A stretch of 64,000 bases of DNA from Batillaria attramentaria (lineage: Eukaryota > Mollusca > Gastropoda > Batillariidae), in contig JACVVK020000166.1 of NCBI GenBank assembly GCA_018292915.2, forward strand, positions 1,002,501 through 1,066,500, given 5' to 3'. A program made the translations under genes and the position numbers. The notes under the pieces were generated by a model. It was given only the letters and a program-made list of their open reading frames with translations. It ran no database searches and was not told the DNA's origin. Below, in pieces: positions 27,890 through 48,686 of the stretch (the first letter of the stretch is position 1; each line of letters opens with the position of its first letter).

Positions 27890-28850
27890 CTTTGCGACAA
27901 TGTTAATGGCAACTCGATTGTTAAGCACAAACTACAAGTGGCAGAGACTGTGATGTTCAAACTGATGTTCACATTGTACATCAGATATGACAACAGGAAA
28001 AAGACGCCAGAGATTTTTGATTATGAAGTTAAAGACCTGCAACATTTGTTGCCTGCTATGTGACAACAATGATGACTTATCTCGATAGTTAAACTGCATG
28101 TGGCAGAGTTCGAAAAACTCAGTGTGATGTTCAAACTGATGTTCCTTGTACATCAGATATGACAACAGGCCTGAACTGCCAGAGAACTCTGACTGTGATG
28201 TTGAAGGCCTGCTAGAATTGTCGCCTGGTATGTGACAACAATAATGACTTATCTCGATAGTTAAACACAAACTGCAAGTGGCAGAGTTCGAAAAACTCAG
28301 TGTGATGTTCAAACTGATGTTCCTTGTACATCAGATATGACAACAGGCCTGAACTGCCAGAGAACTCTGACTGTGATGTTGAAGGCCTGCTAGAATTGTC
28401 GCCTGGTATGTGACAACAATAATGACTTATCTCGATAGTTAAACACAAACTGCAAGTGGCAGAGTTCGAAAAACTCAGTGTGATGTTCAAACTGATGTTC
28501 CTTGTACATCAGATATGACAACAGGCCTGAACTGCCAGAGAACTCTGACTGTGATGTTGAAGGCCTGCTAGAATTGTCGCCTGGTATGTGACAACAATGA
28601 TGACTTATCTCGATTGTTAAGCACAAACTGCAAGTGGCAGGGTTCGAAAAACTGTGATGTTCAAACTGATGTTCACTGTACATCAGTTATGACATCAAGT
28701 CTAAACTGTCAGAGAACTTTGATTGTGAGGTTGAAGACCTGCAAGAATTGTCGCCTGGTATGTGACAACAAATATGACTTATCTCGGTTGTTAAGCGCAA
28801 TCGGCAAGCCAATCAACTGTAAGCGTCAAACTGATGTTAATTTCTTATCA
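27890..28850 (+). repeat. ~178-bp tandem array downstream of gene C
   Basis: TGACTTATCTCGATAGTTAA-type boundaries occur at 28072, 28244, 28422, 28600 and 28774, giving periods of 172, 178, 178 and 174 bp. A more diverged first copy begins at about 27892. The central copies are nearly identical, suggesting recent expansion or homogenisation; the outer copies are older. The array starts ~155 bp after gene C's stop codon, so it may be transcribed in the 3' UTR. Confidence 0.9.
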
Positions 28851-29588
28851 GACGGCTTGCCAAAAAAAAAAAAAAAAAGTCGGACGACTTAAACTGTGTT
28901 GTGGGAGACATCGCGAAAGCCGTACCCATTTGAACGTGTTGCTTAGTTTAGGAGTGTAGGTCGAACCTTATTTGTACGCCACGACTGAAGATATTGTGTT
29001 ACTTGTGCTTCGTGAGGACATCCCCATAACAAATAGCAGCTGGTTGAACGAAATATGTTGATATCAGCGGACGCTATGCAAAAAAACACATTATATCGTC
29101 AAGTTCGCAGTCGTGGTTAAATGAAATTCCGGTCAGCCATACCGAAAGCATAACAATCATGTATGTTTTAAATTCGTTTGCAGTTGTTGAAGTCTAATTA
29201 TACGTGTTCAATGAATATGCAATCTTTCATGAATTTAGTGTTCGTGCAATTGGCAATCGTCCGATTCGAGACTATAGTATTTATTTGGTTTGTGTGAATG
29301 TTTGACAGTGTATAATCATGTTAATGTTGGCAATATGTTTTGTCATGTGGATTTTTGCCAACTATTGACTGAAGTACTGCCGGCTGACTGAACTACTAGT
29401 ACTATTACGGGGACGGGGGTGGGGGGGGGGTACTTGGAGTGTTAGTGTGTATGTGGGGGATGAGGGATTGTGAAATATTGGACCTTGGGTAGAAATAGTA
29501 AAACGCAAGTTTCTTATGAACGGACTCCCTATTTGCGTTTTTATGAAATGAAATATTCACATTAGTCCACTGATTTAAACTAAAGGGC

Positions 29589-29684
<96 letters not shown>

Positions 29685-30317
29685 GACACAATGTAAGTCA
29701 GCCAGATCAAATACAACTATGGTTCAGTTAACAGACTGTGACAGCTAGTTTTCGACAAAATGTGTGTGATCCATTCGGACAAGAAGTGCTTGCATGCACT
29801 CTACAGAGTATAGCCAATTTACTGTGCTTGTGGTCGTCCAAAATGCTGTGCTTGAAAACTGGAAGCCAGTCAATATTCACTACTCGTGCGATGATCATGT
29901 TTGGCAGAGCTCTAATACACATGTATACTGCCACTGTGTGCTGTGTCTTTTATCTTGATAATTGTGTCACGCGACCCTGGCGGGAAAGAGATGACGTTAC
30001 TGGATAAGAGAGGCTTATCTTGTATTGTATGCACGCACACAGAGACTGCCAAGTCAAGAGAAGAGAGTTTATTCTTGACCCCGATAGGAGTACACGGATC
30101 TGTAGTTAGAAAACGTCAAACAAAGATTAGAGAAACACGGATGAACTTACAGAAAAGTACATGTTATACTATACACACCGTCCCTTTCCCAGACACACAC
30201 ATAGCTCAAACCTAGATCAAAGGGAGGTAAGCACCTGTTCTTGCCAAACAATCTCTCTCTCTCTCTCTCTTTCCAACGGTCCGGAAGTCCGTTTTGTCCC
30301 TTAAAAAACAAACACGT

Positions 30318-30409
<92 letters not shown>

Positions 30410-30573
30410 CCTTGGTACTTTTTGTTCACGCTAACAGACTTGCTTTTGTACAAACCTGAACAACAAAATTTATAAGTGCCCTGGAGGCATTCCTGCGTAC
30501 GCCAAAAGTGCAGATATTAATTTCGCCGAGGACTTAATCCCGTCTGTTCCAGGACACTGCGTCAGGGAGGGTG

Positions 30574-30599
30574 TTGTGAGTGTGTGTGTGGTGGTGGGG

Positions 30600-30638
<39 letters not shown>

Positions 30639-30730
30639 TGTGTGTGTTTGTGGTGTGGTGGTGGTGGTGGTGGCGGTGGTGATGGTGGTGGTGGTGGTGG
30701 TGTGTGTGTGTGTGTGTGTGTGTGGTGGGG

Positions 30731-30803
<73 letters not shown>

Positions 30804-30834
30804 GTGTGTGTGTGTGTGTGTGTGTGTGTTGGGG

Positions 30835-30892
<58 letters not shown>
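30574..30892 (+). repeat. GT-rich compound microsatellite with GGGGAAGG punctuation
   Basis: Blocks of (GT)n are separated by GGTGGGGAAGGGTGTG or TTGGGGAAGGGTGTG at about 30592, 30723 and 30831, and by a (GGT)n block at 30653-30701. The repeated punctuation shows higher-order duplication of a (GT)n-GGGGAAGG unit. Confidence 0.85.
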
Positions 30893-30894
<2 letters not shown>

Positions 30895-31227
30895 TCATAG
30901 GCGTATTACATCGACTGCACGTTTTGAAAAAATATCGTGGGAAACAGCTAGACGGTTTGCCTAAAAATGGTTCACAAAATCTATCCGTCACGGTCAGGAA
31001 ACGCATAAATCAAACCGGTTTGACAGGTCTGCATATAAAAAACATATATCCTATTTCAACGCAGGACAGCTGTCGAAGCTCATAGGTTAAAGATCACAGA
31101 GCTGTCGGAGGGTCGAAATGACATGCTGGTGGGCGAACAGACACGGCACAGGTCGAAATGTGATCACTTGATTATAGTGGGTGCGGATTGCCCAGTGTGA
31201 TTGACAAGGCCCAGCCGTACAGGAGCG

Positions 31228-31338
<111 letters not shown>

Positions 31339-31512
31339 AGAAATCCAGAAAACAAAAATTAATTACTTCATTAACAGTTATAAAAAGAGGATCGGTTATG
31401 CAGCAGCAGCGTTGTTTAAAAGGACATTTGCAGCTGAAACTTAGTTCAGAGCGAGACTGATATTCAGTCTGATCCGTGCAAACATTTATCCATTAATTAA
31501 TTAATTAATTAA

Positions 31513-31624
<112 letters not shown>

Positions 31625-32164
31625 TGTAACACCTCGAATAGAGGATATCCGCAAGGTTAGACAGTTCAAAGCAGGCTTACCAAGAAAGAAAAATTCCTAA
31701 CTTTACTGCACGATACACTCATTTTGTTTCAAACCAGTCTAACGTCTAACACAGGCAAGTCATCAGACTGCATCACTGAGCGCATTCAAACTCACTGATG
31801 CGCTTTGGTGGTTGCTGACGAACGGAAGACGTGTGGTAACAATACACACAATGGCATGAAAGGGCGCGCATGACAGTAAGCTGATCACGGAGGTCAAAAC
31901 GAGGCGCCAATGTCGGAAAGGTCTCACCGGTCTCCTAGGTTTCACATCCTACTGCAAGACTTGCTACCAGTTCAGACAGACGGCTGGGAACAGGGAAGAC
32001 AATGACAAGACGTGAAATAGGAATGTTATTGTGTGGGTCTGAATATTTGTGATAGAATTATGTTGAATACAGGCTGCTGGATGAGTACTGCAGTCAAACA
32101 AATACAAAACGCGATGTGTTGTATAAACAGAAAAAGAAACAATGAAAGAAACAATGGAGGAAAT

Positions 32165-32240
32165 AAGTTAGTTAGTTAGCTAGTTCGGGCTTTACGCCGC
32201 GCAAGCTACATGAGGTCCCTCTCTGCCAAGACATTAAAAT
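32165..32240 (-). mobile_element. Retroelement tail fragment shared with 51827-51865
   Basis: AGTTAGTTAG ... GGGCTTTACGCCGCGCAAGC occurs here and again at about 51830-51860. On the minus strand this reads as GCTTGCGCGGCGTAAAGCCC followed by (CTAA)n, the usual look of a short-interspersed element tail. Body unclear. Confidence 0.45.
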
Positions 32241-32969
32241 TAATAGGGCATACGATAAGACAGGGTGTAAATATATATTAAAAACTTATAGGGTTTAAAT
32301 GAGAAGATTCTTTCCGGACGTAAAATTGAACACACGGAGGTCAGTGAAAGACTGTATATTTCAAGGAATTATGTTTTGTAAAATAAGTTGACCTCCTTCA
32401 AGAAAATGGAGGAAACAAAGAAAGAAACAAAGAAACGAAGAAAGAAAGAAACGAACAAACAAAAGAAACAACAAGAACAATGAAACACTACCAACTGCGA
32501 GGTGCTGAGTGATCAGGAATGCATCGAGCGTCAGACTTTGTATAAAAAAAGTTCTATCAGGAAAGGATCAAAATTTCTACAGAACTTTTCCCATTGTCCC
32601 CGTCTTTGAAACCACCTTCGTGTTGATATTGACTATGGCCATAAGCGCACGATGGTACATGCTCAAGAGTCTGAGACAAACACCTTTAACTGCCTTGCTT
32701 GTCTTCGTAGAAAAAAAACAAGCACAAGAAACTCATTAAAATTTCATACGAGCAGTTCTTCGCGGTCCACATACAGAGATATTTCTTTTCTTACATCAGA
32801 ATCTTTGATGATACACTTTATTTAAATCACGTTCGATCGCTCATTGAATTTCTATGAAACCCAGTTAGACAAGTTTATAATATATTCTATGATTGACAAA
32901 TAAACGCAGCGTACGTGCAACAATAAAATTTCACGGTTCCGTCCTGCGACAGTAAGGACTTCAGAAATC

Positions 32970-33095
32970 TTAACAATATCCATAGAACTCATAACTGAAA
33001 TGGCAATATGCGTAGAATATATAGTTGAAATGGAGATATCCGTAGAACTTAGAATTGAAACAGCAATATCCGTAAAACGTATAATGGGAATGGCA
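32970..33095 (+). repeat. Degenerate ~31-bp minisatellite
   Basis: Four copies of a unit like CAATATCCGTAGAACTTATA plus ATTGAAATGG run head to tail with roughly 15-20% divergence. Confidence 0.75.
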
Positions 33096-33739
33096 AAGAT
33101 CCTGAGAACACTGAGTTCTGTTGCCGCGAACACTACCCTGGTGTAGGCACATACTATTCGTCCGGCAAAATTAGAAATCCCGGCCTGTGGACCGGGAAGT
33201 CTATACCAGCAGGTCTACACAGAACGTTGGGTGACAGGCCCCAGCCCCCCGACAAAAGGGCCCATCATGACAAATATGGCGAATGATTAAGGGTTGCGTG
33301 CTCGGCCACGAAATTATACGATCGAGTATCGTGCTCCCGATATGCGAACTCATATCCCGTCATCTGCATTTTGGGGTCTTTGCTTGGAGGTGTTTGGTCT
33401 GGTTCTCATGACGTACAGAAGTAACATATAGTCTCTCCCACACTTTGTGACTGTGGCGATGTTGGGCAATTGTGACGTGATTCATGTGCATGTTTGTGTG
33501 CGCGTTCGTGAACGTGGCAACGAGAAACTGTAGGGAGTCTCAATCGATATAATCCAGTGTACAATAAGCAAGGTTAGGTCATGATGTTTGTTCTGCGATT
33601 ATAGACTAGTCCGCAAGATAATTTCAATGTGACAGGTTACGATATTTATTCATACATCAAGTCTAATCGTGTGATTACAAAATGTGTACGTATATTTAAA
33701 CACAGAACCTGTGGTAGTGAAAAGAGAGTTCTGGACACA

Positions 33740-40504
<6,765 letters not shown>

Positions 40505-40677
40505 GATGATTTGATCTTTTGCCTGAAAGATTTTGGAGAAAGATTTTGTCAATGGAGTGGTGCAAGAGACACTGTAGCCCTGGTAATAAAGATCTCTTCA
40601 AATTCTGTGCAAATAACTAGGTGTAGTGAAGTGAATTCAACCTACCGAGCGGTAGTTCATTCTGATACATTCACGAG

Positions 40678-40683
40678 AATAAA
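40678..40683 (+). promoter_or_regulatory. Putative poly(A) signal AATAAA of gene D
   Basis: AATAAA lies 174 nt after the stop codon of gene D. A looser ATTAAA follows at about 40768. This is the only canonical hexamer close to the stop; usage is inferred. Confidence 0.4.
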
Positions 40684-41184
40684 CAGAGCAAATACGGAGT
40701 GAAAAGAACCGGTGCCCGACGAATTCTTTCAAGTGGTATTTGTTCAGTTATTTAATACCCATTTTTTGTTATTAAACATGTGGAATATGATGTGATGGTC
40801 GTATGTAAAACTTTGATACTGGTTACAAGTGGCTGGTAAGCCTGAAGCAACAATACCAGCAAGTTCGCTAAGAATGTTCAGCAACAGATGTTCTGGTCAT
40901 ATCTGAACTGGTTAATTGCATAATTTCAATTCGTGTTGCGTGTAGTTTCATTCAATGAACGTATGTTTCGTATGGACTAAACAGGAAGGACTGCCAATTG
41001 TAAATCTGTGTCATGTGCGTTCCACACGAAGCTTGTTCACACATGTACTAATTCACTTTTATTTTCCCTTTGAGTCAGGAATGAAGGCCGTATTGCGTGT
41101 TCATTCGAACTGGATGTAAGGACTTTAGTCACAACGGCACTCGGAAATTTGTCATCGTGTATTTCTTCAACTGTCACCGAAAAA

Positions 41185-41221
<37 letters not shown>

Positions 41222-41599
41222 GATAACCACACCTGATTCTCTTGTCCATGCCAGTGTAAGGGAGGTAACAGACGAGGTATTTCCCATACGTACTGACATC
41301 ACAAGCATTACAGAGACGTAGGTACGCAGGTGATCGTAACAGGGATCCTGTTTCAAGATCCACAACCTAAGCATGCAGAAAATAACCTGTTTTTATGTTT
41401 GTTTTAGCTCTGTAACGTCTTTGTTATTAAAACGCCCTGCAATTCGTGTTTTCACTGTTTGAATTCCTTTAGCCGTGGACAGTCCAGTAAAACCAGTGAA
41501 CGGTGAGAGTGCACAAACTAAGTGAACGCCAGGCAAGAGATACACTTCAGTTTGCGCTAGTTTGATCTGATTAGCACGCGCACGTGTGCGTGTGTGTGT

Positions 41600-41642
<43 letters not shown>

Positions 41643-42389
41643 TGAGTGGACTCGCGCTTGTACGAGTCTGTTCTATTGTATTCAAAAGTGCGATCTGCCT
41701 TTACTTGTGGGCGGAGCTGGACCCATGCCCATTCGACCATGAAGTGCTGTCTCTCCGAGGACAGGGGGCACACACACAATCCCACACAAATCAATTCCCC
41801 CTTCTACCCTTATCCTGTCCTGAATGCCACGGACCAAACACAGGCTCAGATTTCACCGGGGCAACTAAGATCATGAAAAGTGAATCTCTATGGCACGGGG
41901 GTCAATGGAGATGGCGGATTTCTTCCTGTGGCTACTTCGATAACGATTGCTCTCAGGTTTGAAAGCCATGTGTTTGAAATATGAGCATAAACACGTCTTG
42001 ACATTAAAGAAATGATTGCGTCAGTGAAAGGCATTTTCTGATTGCTAAATGGCCCCTTTCTTTCATACAAACAGGCCGAAATCCAAGGGGTGTTTCCAGG
42101 ACTACTCACATTTGAAAATGGAAACACTCTGTGCTACTGTTTACTGGATTTCGATTTGTCTGTATGACAGACAGGGGATCGTGCATCACCCGAAAACGAT
42201 ATAAAACGCTAATGCGACATAAAGTCGGGTGCATGTTCACATTTCAAACGTGTAGCTTTATGTGAAAGCAATCGCCGTCAACACGTTTGAATCTGCCCCA
42301 GCATCCGAGCCGTGGATTCCAGCATGCCCTGCGAGAAACAACAATATGACTGGCGAAGAGTTGAGACCCCCCCCCAACCCCCCCCCCCC

Positions 42390-42780
42390 CGAAAAAACTA
42401 CAAACAAACAAAACAAACAAACAACAACAACAACAACAACAAAAAAACAAACAAAGAATCAACAACAACGACGACAACCATAAAAAGCAAAAAAAACAAC
42501 AACAACAAACAAAACAAAACAAAAACAAAACAAACACCCACACACACAACAACAACAAACAAAGAAAAAAACCAACAACAACCAACAAAACAACCAAAAC
42601 CAAGAACACTCCCCCCAAAAACAAACAAACAAACAAACAAACAAACAAACAACCCAACAACCAACAAAACAACCAAAACCAAGAACACTCCCCCCAAAAA
42701 CAAACAAACAAACAAACAAACAAACAAACAAACAAACAAACAAACAAACCCAAACAACTAATCAACCAACCAAACAAACA
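42390..42780 (+). repeat. (AAC)n/(AAAC)n region with an internal ~81-bp duplication
   Basis: The segment is almost free of G and T. AACCAACAAAACAACCAAAA ... CACTCCCCCCAAAAA followed by (CAAA)n occurs at about 42577 and again at about 42658. The Lys/Asn/Thr frames on one strand and Cys/Phe/Val/Leu frames on the other are compositional. Confidence 0.85.
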
Positions 42781-43483
42781 AAACCAGAAGTTTGAATCGT
42801 ATTAGCACCGGAAACATTCTGCCATTTTGACTACCCCTCGTGTACTGTCTTACAGCCTACGGCACAGCATTACCTCTGCAATCGGCAGACATATAATACG
42901 AAGTCTCCGACCTCAGTATAATTTATCTGTTTTACGACAGGTGCCTCTTCTCAGCCTAATCCCTCTCGAACAGAACCACGTATTGATCAGCACTGAACAT
43001 AAGAACTGGCTTTCGACATAGCGGTGATAAAGGTTTTGAAAAGAATCGGGGCAGGTTACATACAACCCGGCAATATTTCTATCGGCGGTTTGCTCTGCGA
43101 TCGGCTCTCAGAAGGTGGATATATTCACAAGTTGCGTCGTGAGGTCGGGACTTCTTCAGTAAATCATGTTGACAACTGCACGAGCAAAGTGAATGGCGTG
43201 CTTGACTACGGACATAATTATGCCGTGTTGGGGTCGGATACAACAACGAACATACTTCAGCTGTTCTGATATTCACACGATGAGATTTGCTGCGAACTGG
43301 CACGCCGCAACAAACATATTTATAAATTTAAAAAAACAACAACCAACAACAAAACAACGTAACCGTCAGTTCTGTGAGAAGCAGATATTCGGTTATCACG
43401 CCATCTCGTTCATCAAGTTTATATTTTATTTTATAAGTACCATCACAAAATACTGAGAAATACTTGAAGCGAGTAGAGGTAAA

Positions 43484-43640
<157 letters not shown>

Positions 43641-44419
43641 GCACATTCATTGTTCATCGTACACACTAATTCCACAAAATTAATAACTGAAATCATTCAA
43701 TCACCAGCCTCACTATGTGAAAAACTACCTATGTAATTGTGGTGATTTCTCCCGCTAATCAGCAAGCAAACACGTACCCAGACTAGCAAACCGAACGTGC
43801 CGATATCCAGTAATCGCTCATGCTGTGAAATTACTCACGACAAATGTGAATGGTATAAAATCCCTCGATTCTTCTGTCAAGGGCTCACAATTCAGCTTTC
43901 ATACATGCTCTTTATTACCTTTTTTGAATAGCACGCAAGACGATTTCCCACACAACACAACCTCACAACAGCTGTCCCCGAGACCCTGTTGCCCTTTCTA
44001 CAGAAGTCAAACACAAAAAAGAGCCATTTGACGGGACGTCTTTATGTAGGATGTTTGCTCCTCCTAGATATATTGGTCAATAAAAGATAGGCACGGCCAT
44101 AGAAAGTTTTGTACCCCCTGACAGCGGAACGACGCACGCCCGTAATAACGCAGAAGAGATCAATGTCGTACAGTTTTGGCGAAAGTGTGTGCCGCGTACC
44201 CTGTCACCTTCTTCTTTTTCTCCTGTCTTCCCAGGATTCTGTTTCAGATTGGCTAGGTTTTTTTCTTGTGATGAATAAGTCGGTAATCTACAGCGAGTTT
44301 GTTTTGGAGCCCCAGAATATCTTCACTACCGCTGCCCCACTGGGCCAGTGCTGTGTTTTTGCCTCATGGGAAAGGGCAGAATATCCAGTCACCAAAACTG
44401 TACACACACCCTGTCACCA

Positions 44420-44640
44420 AAACTATACCAGTTCAGCACTCACACCGGCGAAAATCCATCTGCTCTCAGACGCGCAGCACAGAGGCCACATCAGGCCTGA
44501 GTTGAATTTTTCGGGCTGAGGTCTGAACTGTAAACGAGCTCCTGATACAACTTCCGCCATTACATGTGATGTTGATTATGATTACGGCTCATACGAGATT
44601 TTGACCGGGTACCAGCTTTTGGCGACAAAGTACGTCGCAT
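44420..44640 (+). repeat. Palindromic dispersed repeat, copy 2
   Basis: Related to 37805-38045 in the same orientation: CAGTTCAGCACTCACACCGG ... TTTTTCGGGCTGAGGTCTGA, then GAGCTCCTGATACAACTTCC and CATACGAGATTTTGA. The terminal palindrome is more degenerate than in copy 1. Confidence 0.6.
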
Positions 44641-44654
44641 ACCATGTGGCAGGC

Positions 44655-44658
44655 GCCG

Positions 44659-44699
<41 letters not shown>

Positions 44700-44900
44700 C
44701 GAAACGAACGAACGAACGAAACTTTATTTTACAAGGATAAAAGATTAGGTACGCAGACCTGTCTTACATCTTGTCCTTGCTAGGCTACTGATATATAAAG
44801 TAAGCAAAGTAAGCTCTAACTAGGTAGAGCATACACAATGATACACAACACACACACGACCATGCTACTACATACATAAATCAAGCAATACTAAGAAGAA
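44655..44900 (-). mobile_element. Retroelement 3' tail with (GA)n and (GAAC)n
   Basis: (GA)n (44664-44693) and (GAAC)n (44695-44720) precede CTTTATTTTACAAGGATAAA. Read on the minus strand this is an AATAAAG terminus followed by (GTTC)n. It resembles the tails at 5513 and 5767 and the ACTTTATTTCAT modules of the VNTR at 45 kb. The body is not classifiable. Confidence 0.5.
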
Positions 44901-45020
44901 AAAGAAGAAAAAGAAAAAAAAAGAAAAATAAAAAGGGGGGGGGGAACAAAGGATGTGATAGGTGAGCAATGCAAACAAATCTTGAGGCAATGTTTTTACA
45001 GTTTAAAGAAGAAAAAAAAA

Positions 45021-45027
<7 letters not shown>

Positions 45028-45051
<24 letters not shown>

Positions 45052-45146
45052 TGAAATAAAACTTCATTTATCTACTTTTTTGGGGAGAGAGCGATGAAAT
45101 GAAATGAAACTTTATTTCATATATATATATATATTTATTTTTTATC

Positions 45147-45205
<59 letters not shown>

Positions 45206-45262
45206 AAAACTTCATTTATCTACTTTTTTGGGGAGTGAGAGAGATGAAATGAAATGAAACTT

Positions 45263-45324
<62 letters not shown>

Positions 45325-45325
45325 T

Positions 45326-45368
<43 letters not shown>

Positions 45369-45425
45369 AAAACTTCATTTATCTACTTTTTTGGGGAGAG
45401 AGAGAGATGAAATGAAATGAAACTT

Positions 45426-45491
<66 letters not shown>

Positions 45492-45530
45492 TTTATCAGA
45501 GAGAGAAAGAGAGAGAGAGAGAGAGAACGA
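45028..45530 (+). repeat. Higher-order VNTR: three ~150-bp units, each with (GA)n and (AT)n
   Basis: Unit order: (GA)n, GAAATAAAACTTCATTTATC TACTTTTTTGGGGAG, (GA)n, GATGAAATGAAATGAAACTT TATTTCAT, (AT)n, poly(T), ATCA. It occurs at about 45051, 45201 and 45364. The (AT)n tract grows from about 8 to 24 and 30 units, so the array shows both unit duplication and independent slippage. Confidence 0.85.
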
Positions 45531-46270
45531 TGAGAAGAAGTGCCCTCTCAGGTTTTGCACACATACATACGGACAACATACAACTATACGACTGTGACCA
45601 TTTCAACCGCGACAGCAGTGAGAGATCAGAATACGGGTCACTAATACAAGCAGAGACAAGACAAACTGATATCAAGAGTTACCCCTATTATCTGTCCGCG
45701 GGTAGTTTACGGCGGTTGGCGGCTGTATTTAATTTCAAAAGGTGTTTCTCAAACCGAAGCACGCGCCCGGGTGTCACCATGGAGAGGCACTTAAAGTCCG
45801 GATCGAAAGTGGTTTGATGACCCCCCGAGCAAATGCCTTCGGGTCGGTTCCTGGTGAGACAGCCATGTACTAGTGCTATGTATCGGTGTAACGATGACCC
45901 GCTGCGACAGCTAACTCAATATCAGTTATTTTTAGGCTGAGTTTTGAAATCGAGTTTTTATTCAACTGCTCGTTTGCCAGAAATATCTTCTTCGTGTGCG
46001 GTAAAGTTCATACTGGCGAGCAAGGTATTTCCTCAAGGAAGTCGAATAAGATACCATTCGGACACCTTTTCTGTCTCTACCGTCGGCCACTGTGCGGAGT
46101 TCTGTTTGCAAGCAAGCGACATGTGGAAACATCTGTCTAGCTTAAGTAGACTAGGACTACGCTGAACCATACTATGGACGATGCACTCTAAGGAAGCGTG
46201 TATTGAGGTGATTCACTAGCCGCGCAAAACAATCCTGTTGAAGCAGAAGAAGGCCCTGGCACACACAAAA

Positions 46271-46533
46271 ATGGCGTCATCGAAAAACGGAAAAACTCAA
46301 AAAAAGTCTACGGGCTCTAACGGAGGTACCAAAGGCAAGAGAAACAGCGGTCATAGTGGAGTGTACCTGACTGAGGGGGACAACGAGGAGGAAACGATGA
46401 GTCCAGTACGACAGGCCACACTCATCAACTACCATCTAGCTATCGAGGACAGCGTGGACATCGACAAGATCTGGGAGAACATGCAGACTGTCTTTGACGA
46501 ACACGAACAGCAAGATATTGAGGTAGGTACAGG

Positions 46534-46569
<36 letters not shown>

Positions 46570-48394
46570 TGTGGTTGTGGTTGTGGTTGTGCTTGATGTT
46601 GTGTGCCAAGATGACGAGTGGGTCAGTCAAGCTTTGCCTCGTTGTCTTGTTGTTTTTTTTTTAATCCCTTTCGGGAAATTCGAGCTGCTTCCCCCCGGGG
46701 AAGCGCGTCGCCGCGGTGCAGCGCCACCCACTATCCTAATTTTTTTACAATTTTGCTGGGGGAGGAAAACCGGACAGCCCGGAGAGAAACCCCCGATGAG
46801 CAGCCCGGTAGCCAGGAAAAAAAACGGTATCACATATCACAAGCTCGACCTGGGCTCGAACCCACGCTTCATCGCCATGACATTGGTGACGGCCGTTCAG
46901 TTGCGCAGCGGCTAAATCCGATGCGATACCTATTAGACCACCGCTCACCCCATCTTTGCGTTGGTTCCTCCCACACTCGTCAACAGCGTCGAGTACGGGA
47001 CAGTCTCTGGAAATCATGGATCAAGTGGACATCGCGTCACCTGACTGTATACTAATGTACTTTTGCACAGTACTGTGTCTGCAGCAAGAGAATAAAGTCC
47101 TGTTGATGTGTGTCAATACTGGTTCTGCTGACTGATAATGCACACAGGACATAATAATTGCTGTACACCTGGAAACGGTAATATGACGTCCAGTTTAGAA
47201 TCGTCACCATTAGAAACCTAGCTACTACTATGTCTTCGTCGTTTTCAACGCCGATCCAAACCGGAAGCTCTCACATCCATAGACCGGCTGTTAATTTTCA
47301 CGAGAATACTATGTGTAGAACGGAGCAAGGGTTGTTACCACCAAGAGCGTATTTGTTCATGCAGCAGCGTACATTTCAAATTACCACCGTATGGGTTATC
47401 CCCACAAAAGGATTATTCCAAGATGGCCGGGTAATATTTTGTCATCATTATGAACTGCCTTGGTAAATGCCTTTCAATGCACCGCCCACAAGACGAGCTT
47501 GGGGGCAGAATCTTCAAGTAAAGTACAATGACTGAGACTCGTTTTACTTATTGAATAACATCTTTGCTAAGCCAGCTTATGTTTTGGAACAGTTTCACTT
47601 GTGAGTGCACGTGTACGCTCGAAATACTCTATCGTAATGATTAGTACAGCTCTTAATGCGTACAGTGTTGCTTACACTTTGCGCGAGCGTTCGAACGTTC
47701 AAATTCTACTATTCTTGTTACACTACTGGAGTGCTCAGTAAGGTCGCCGCGTCATCGAGTACGCTTCTTTTGGCTCAGTGCCAACACTACAGATACCGTC
47801 AATGCCCTGGGCCCATATGTCAAACTCGAGGTTAATTTAACCCACGGCTACGGATCTAACCCAGATTAGGACAAAAGAAACCAAATTAAATAAAAAAAGG
47901 AAGCGAAGAAAGAAAGACAAAATTCTATAACGGCAAAGGCACCTTGCTGGAATGGACCCGCTTCCTGATTTAAAAAAAAACACAAAAAAAAAAAACACCC
48001 CCCCCCCCCCGAAAATTTAACCCTAGAGTTAGACTCTAACCCGGGGCTAAACTCCTAAACCCGACTTTTACATGCGGGCCCAGGTGTGATGCTAGATACC
48101 AGGAAAACAGCTCAGAGCGATATGTGAGCATAAAAATAGTAGCATTAGCCCCTTTAACTTTTGACTCCGTTGGATTCCAGACAGAGCCTGCTAAGAAGGA
48201 GCAGATGAAGAAGATGCTGGATATACTACCGTCAAAGAACGACGCAGCGTTTGACCAGCTGGTGAAAGCCCTCAGGCCCGACTACAAGTGGCTGGCATTG
48301 AGACTACAGCAGGGTGTGAAGGATGAGGAGGTGCGGATTGGAAAACTGGGCAAAGGTATGTGCTCCTGTCTGTCTGTATGTCTCTGTCTGTCTG

Positions 48395-48491
<97 letters not shown>

Positions 48492-48613
48492 ATTGTCTAT
48501 GCTAATCAGATCTGTGTTAATGCAGTAACTTTATGTATATGCCTTGTTCCTTCTCAATATATTTTGAGAGAAGTCCTGGAATTTGCAATTGGCTTCGGCT
48601 GGGACTGCTGGGG

Positions 48614-48686
<73 letters not shown>

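Noticed and set aside
33290..33375. tRNA-like SINE with a GCGAACTCATATCCCG B-box-like sequence
   Set aside because: Only a single degenerate box is present, with no A box or family body; too weak to list.
33629..33739. Upstream in-frame extension of gene D (repeating SEKRVL)
   Set aside because: There is no ATG before 33740 in this frame and CARD proteins of this type start close to the first helix. An upstream coding exon cannot be excluded.
44109..44519. 136-codon frame as a gene
   Set aside because: It overlaps a dispersed repeat at 44420, has no splice signals or family match, and its composition is not coding-like.
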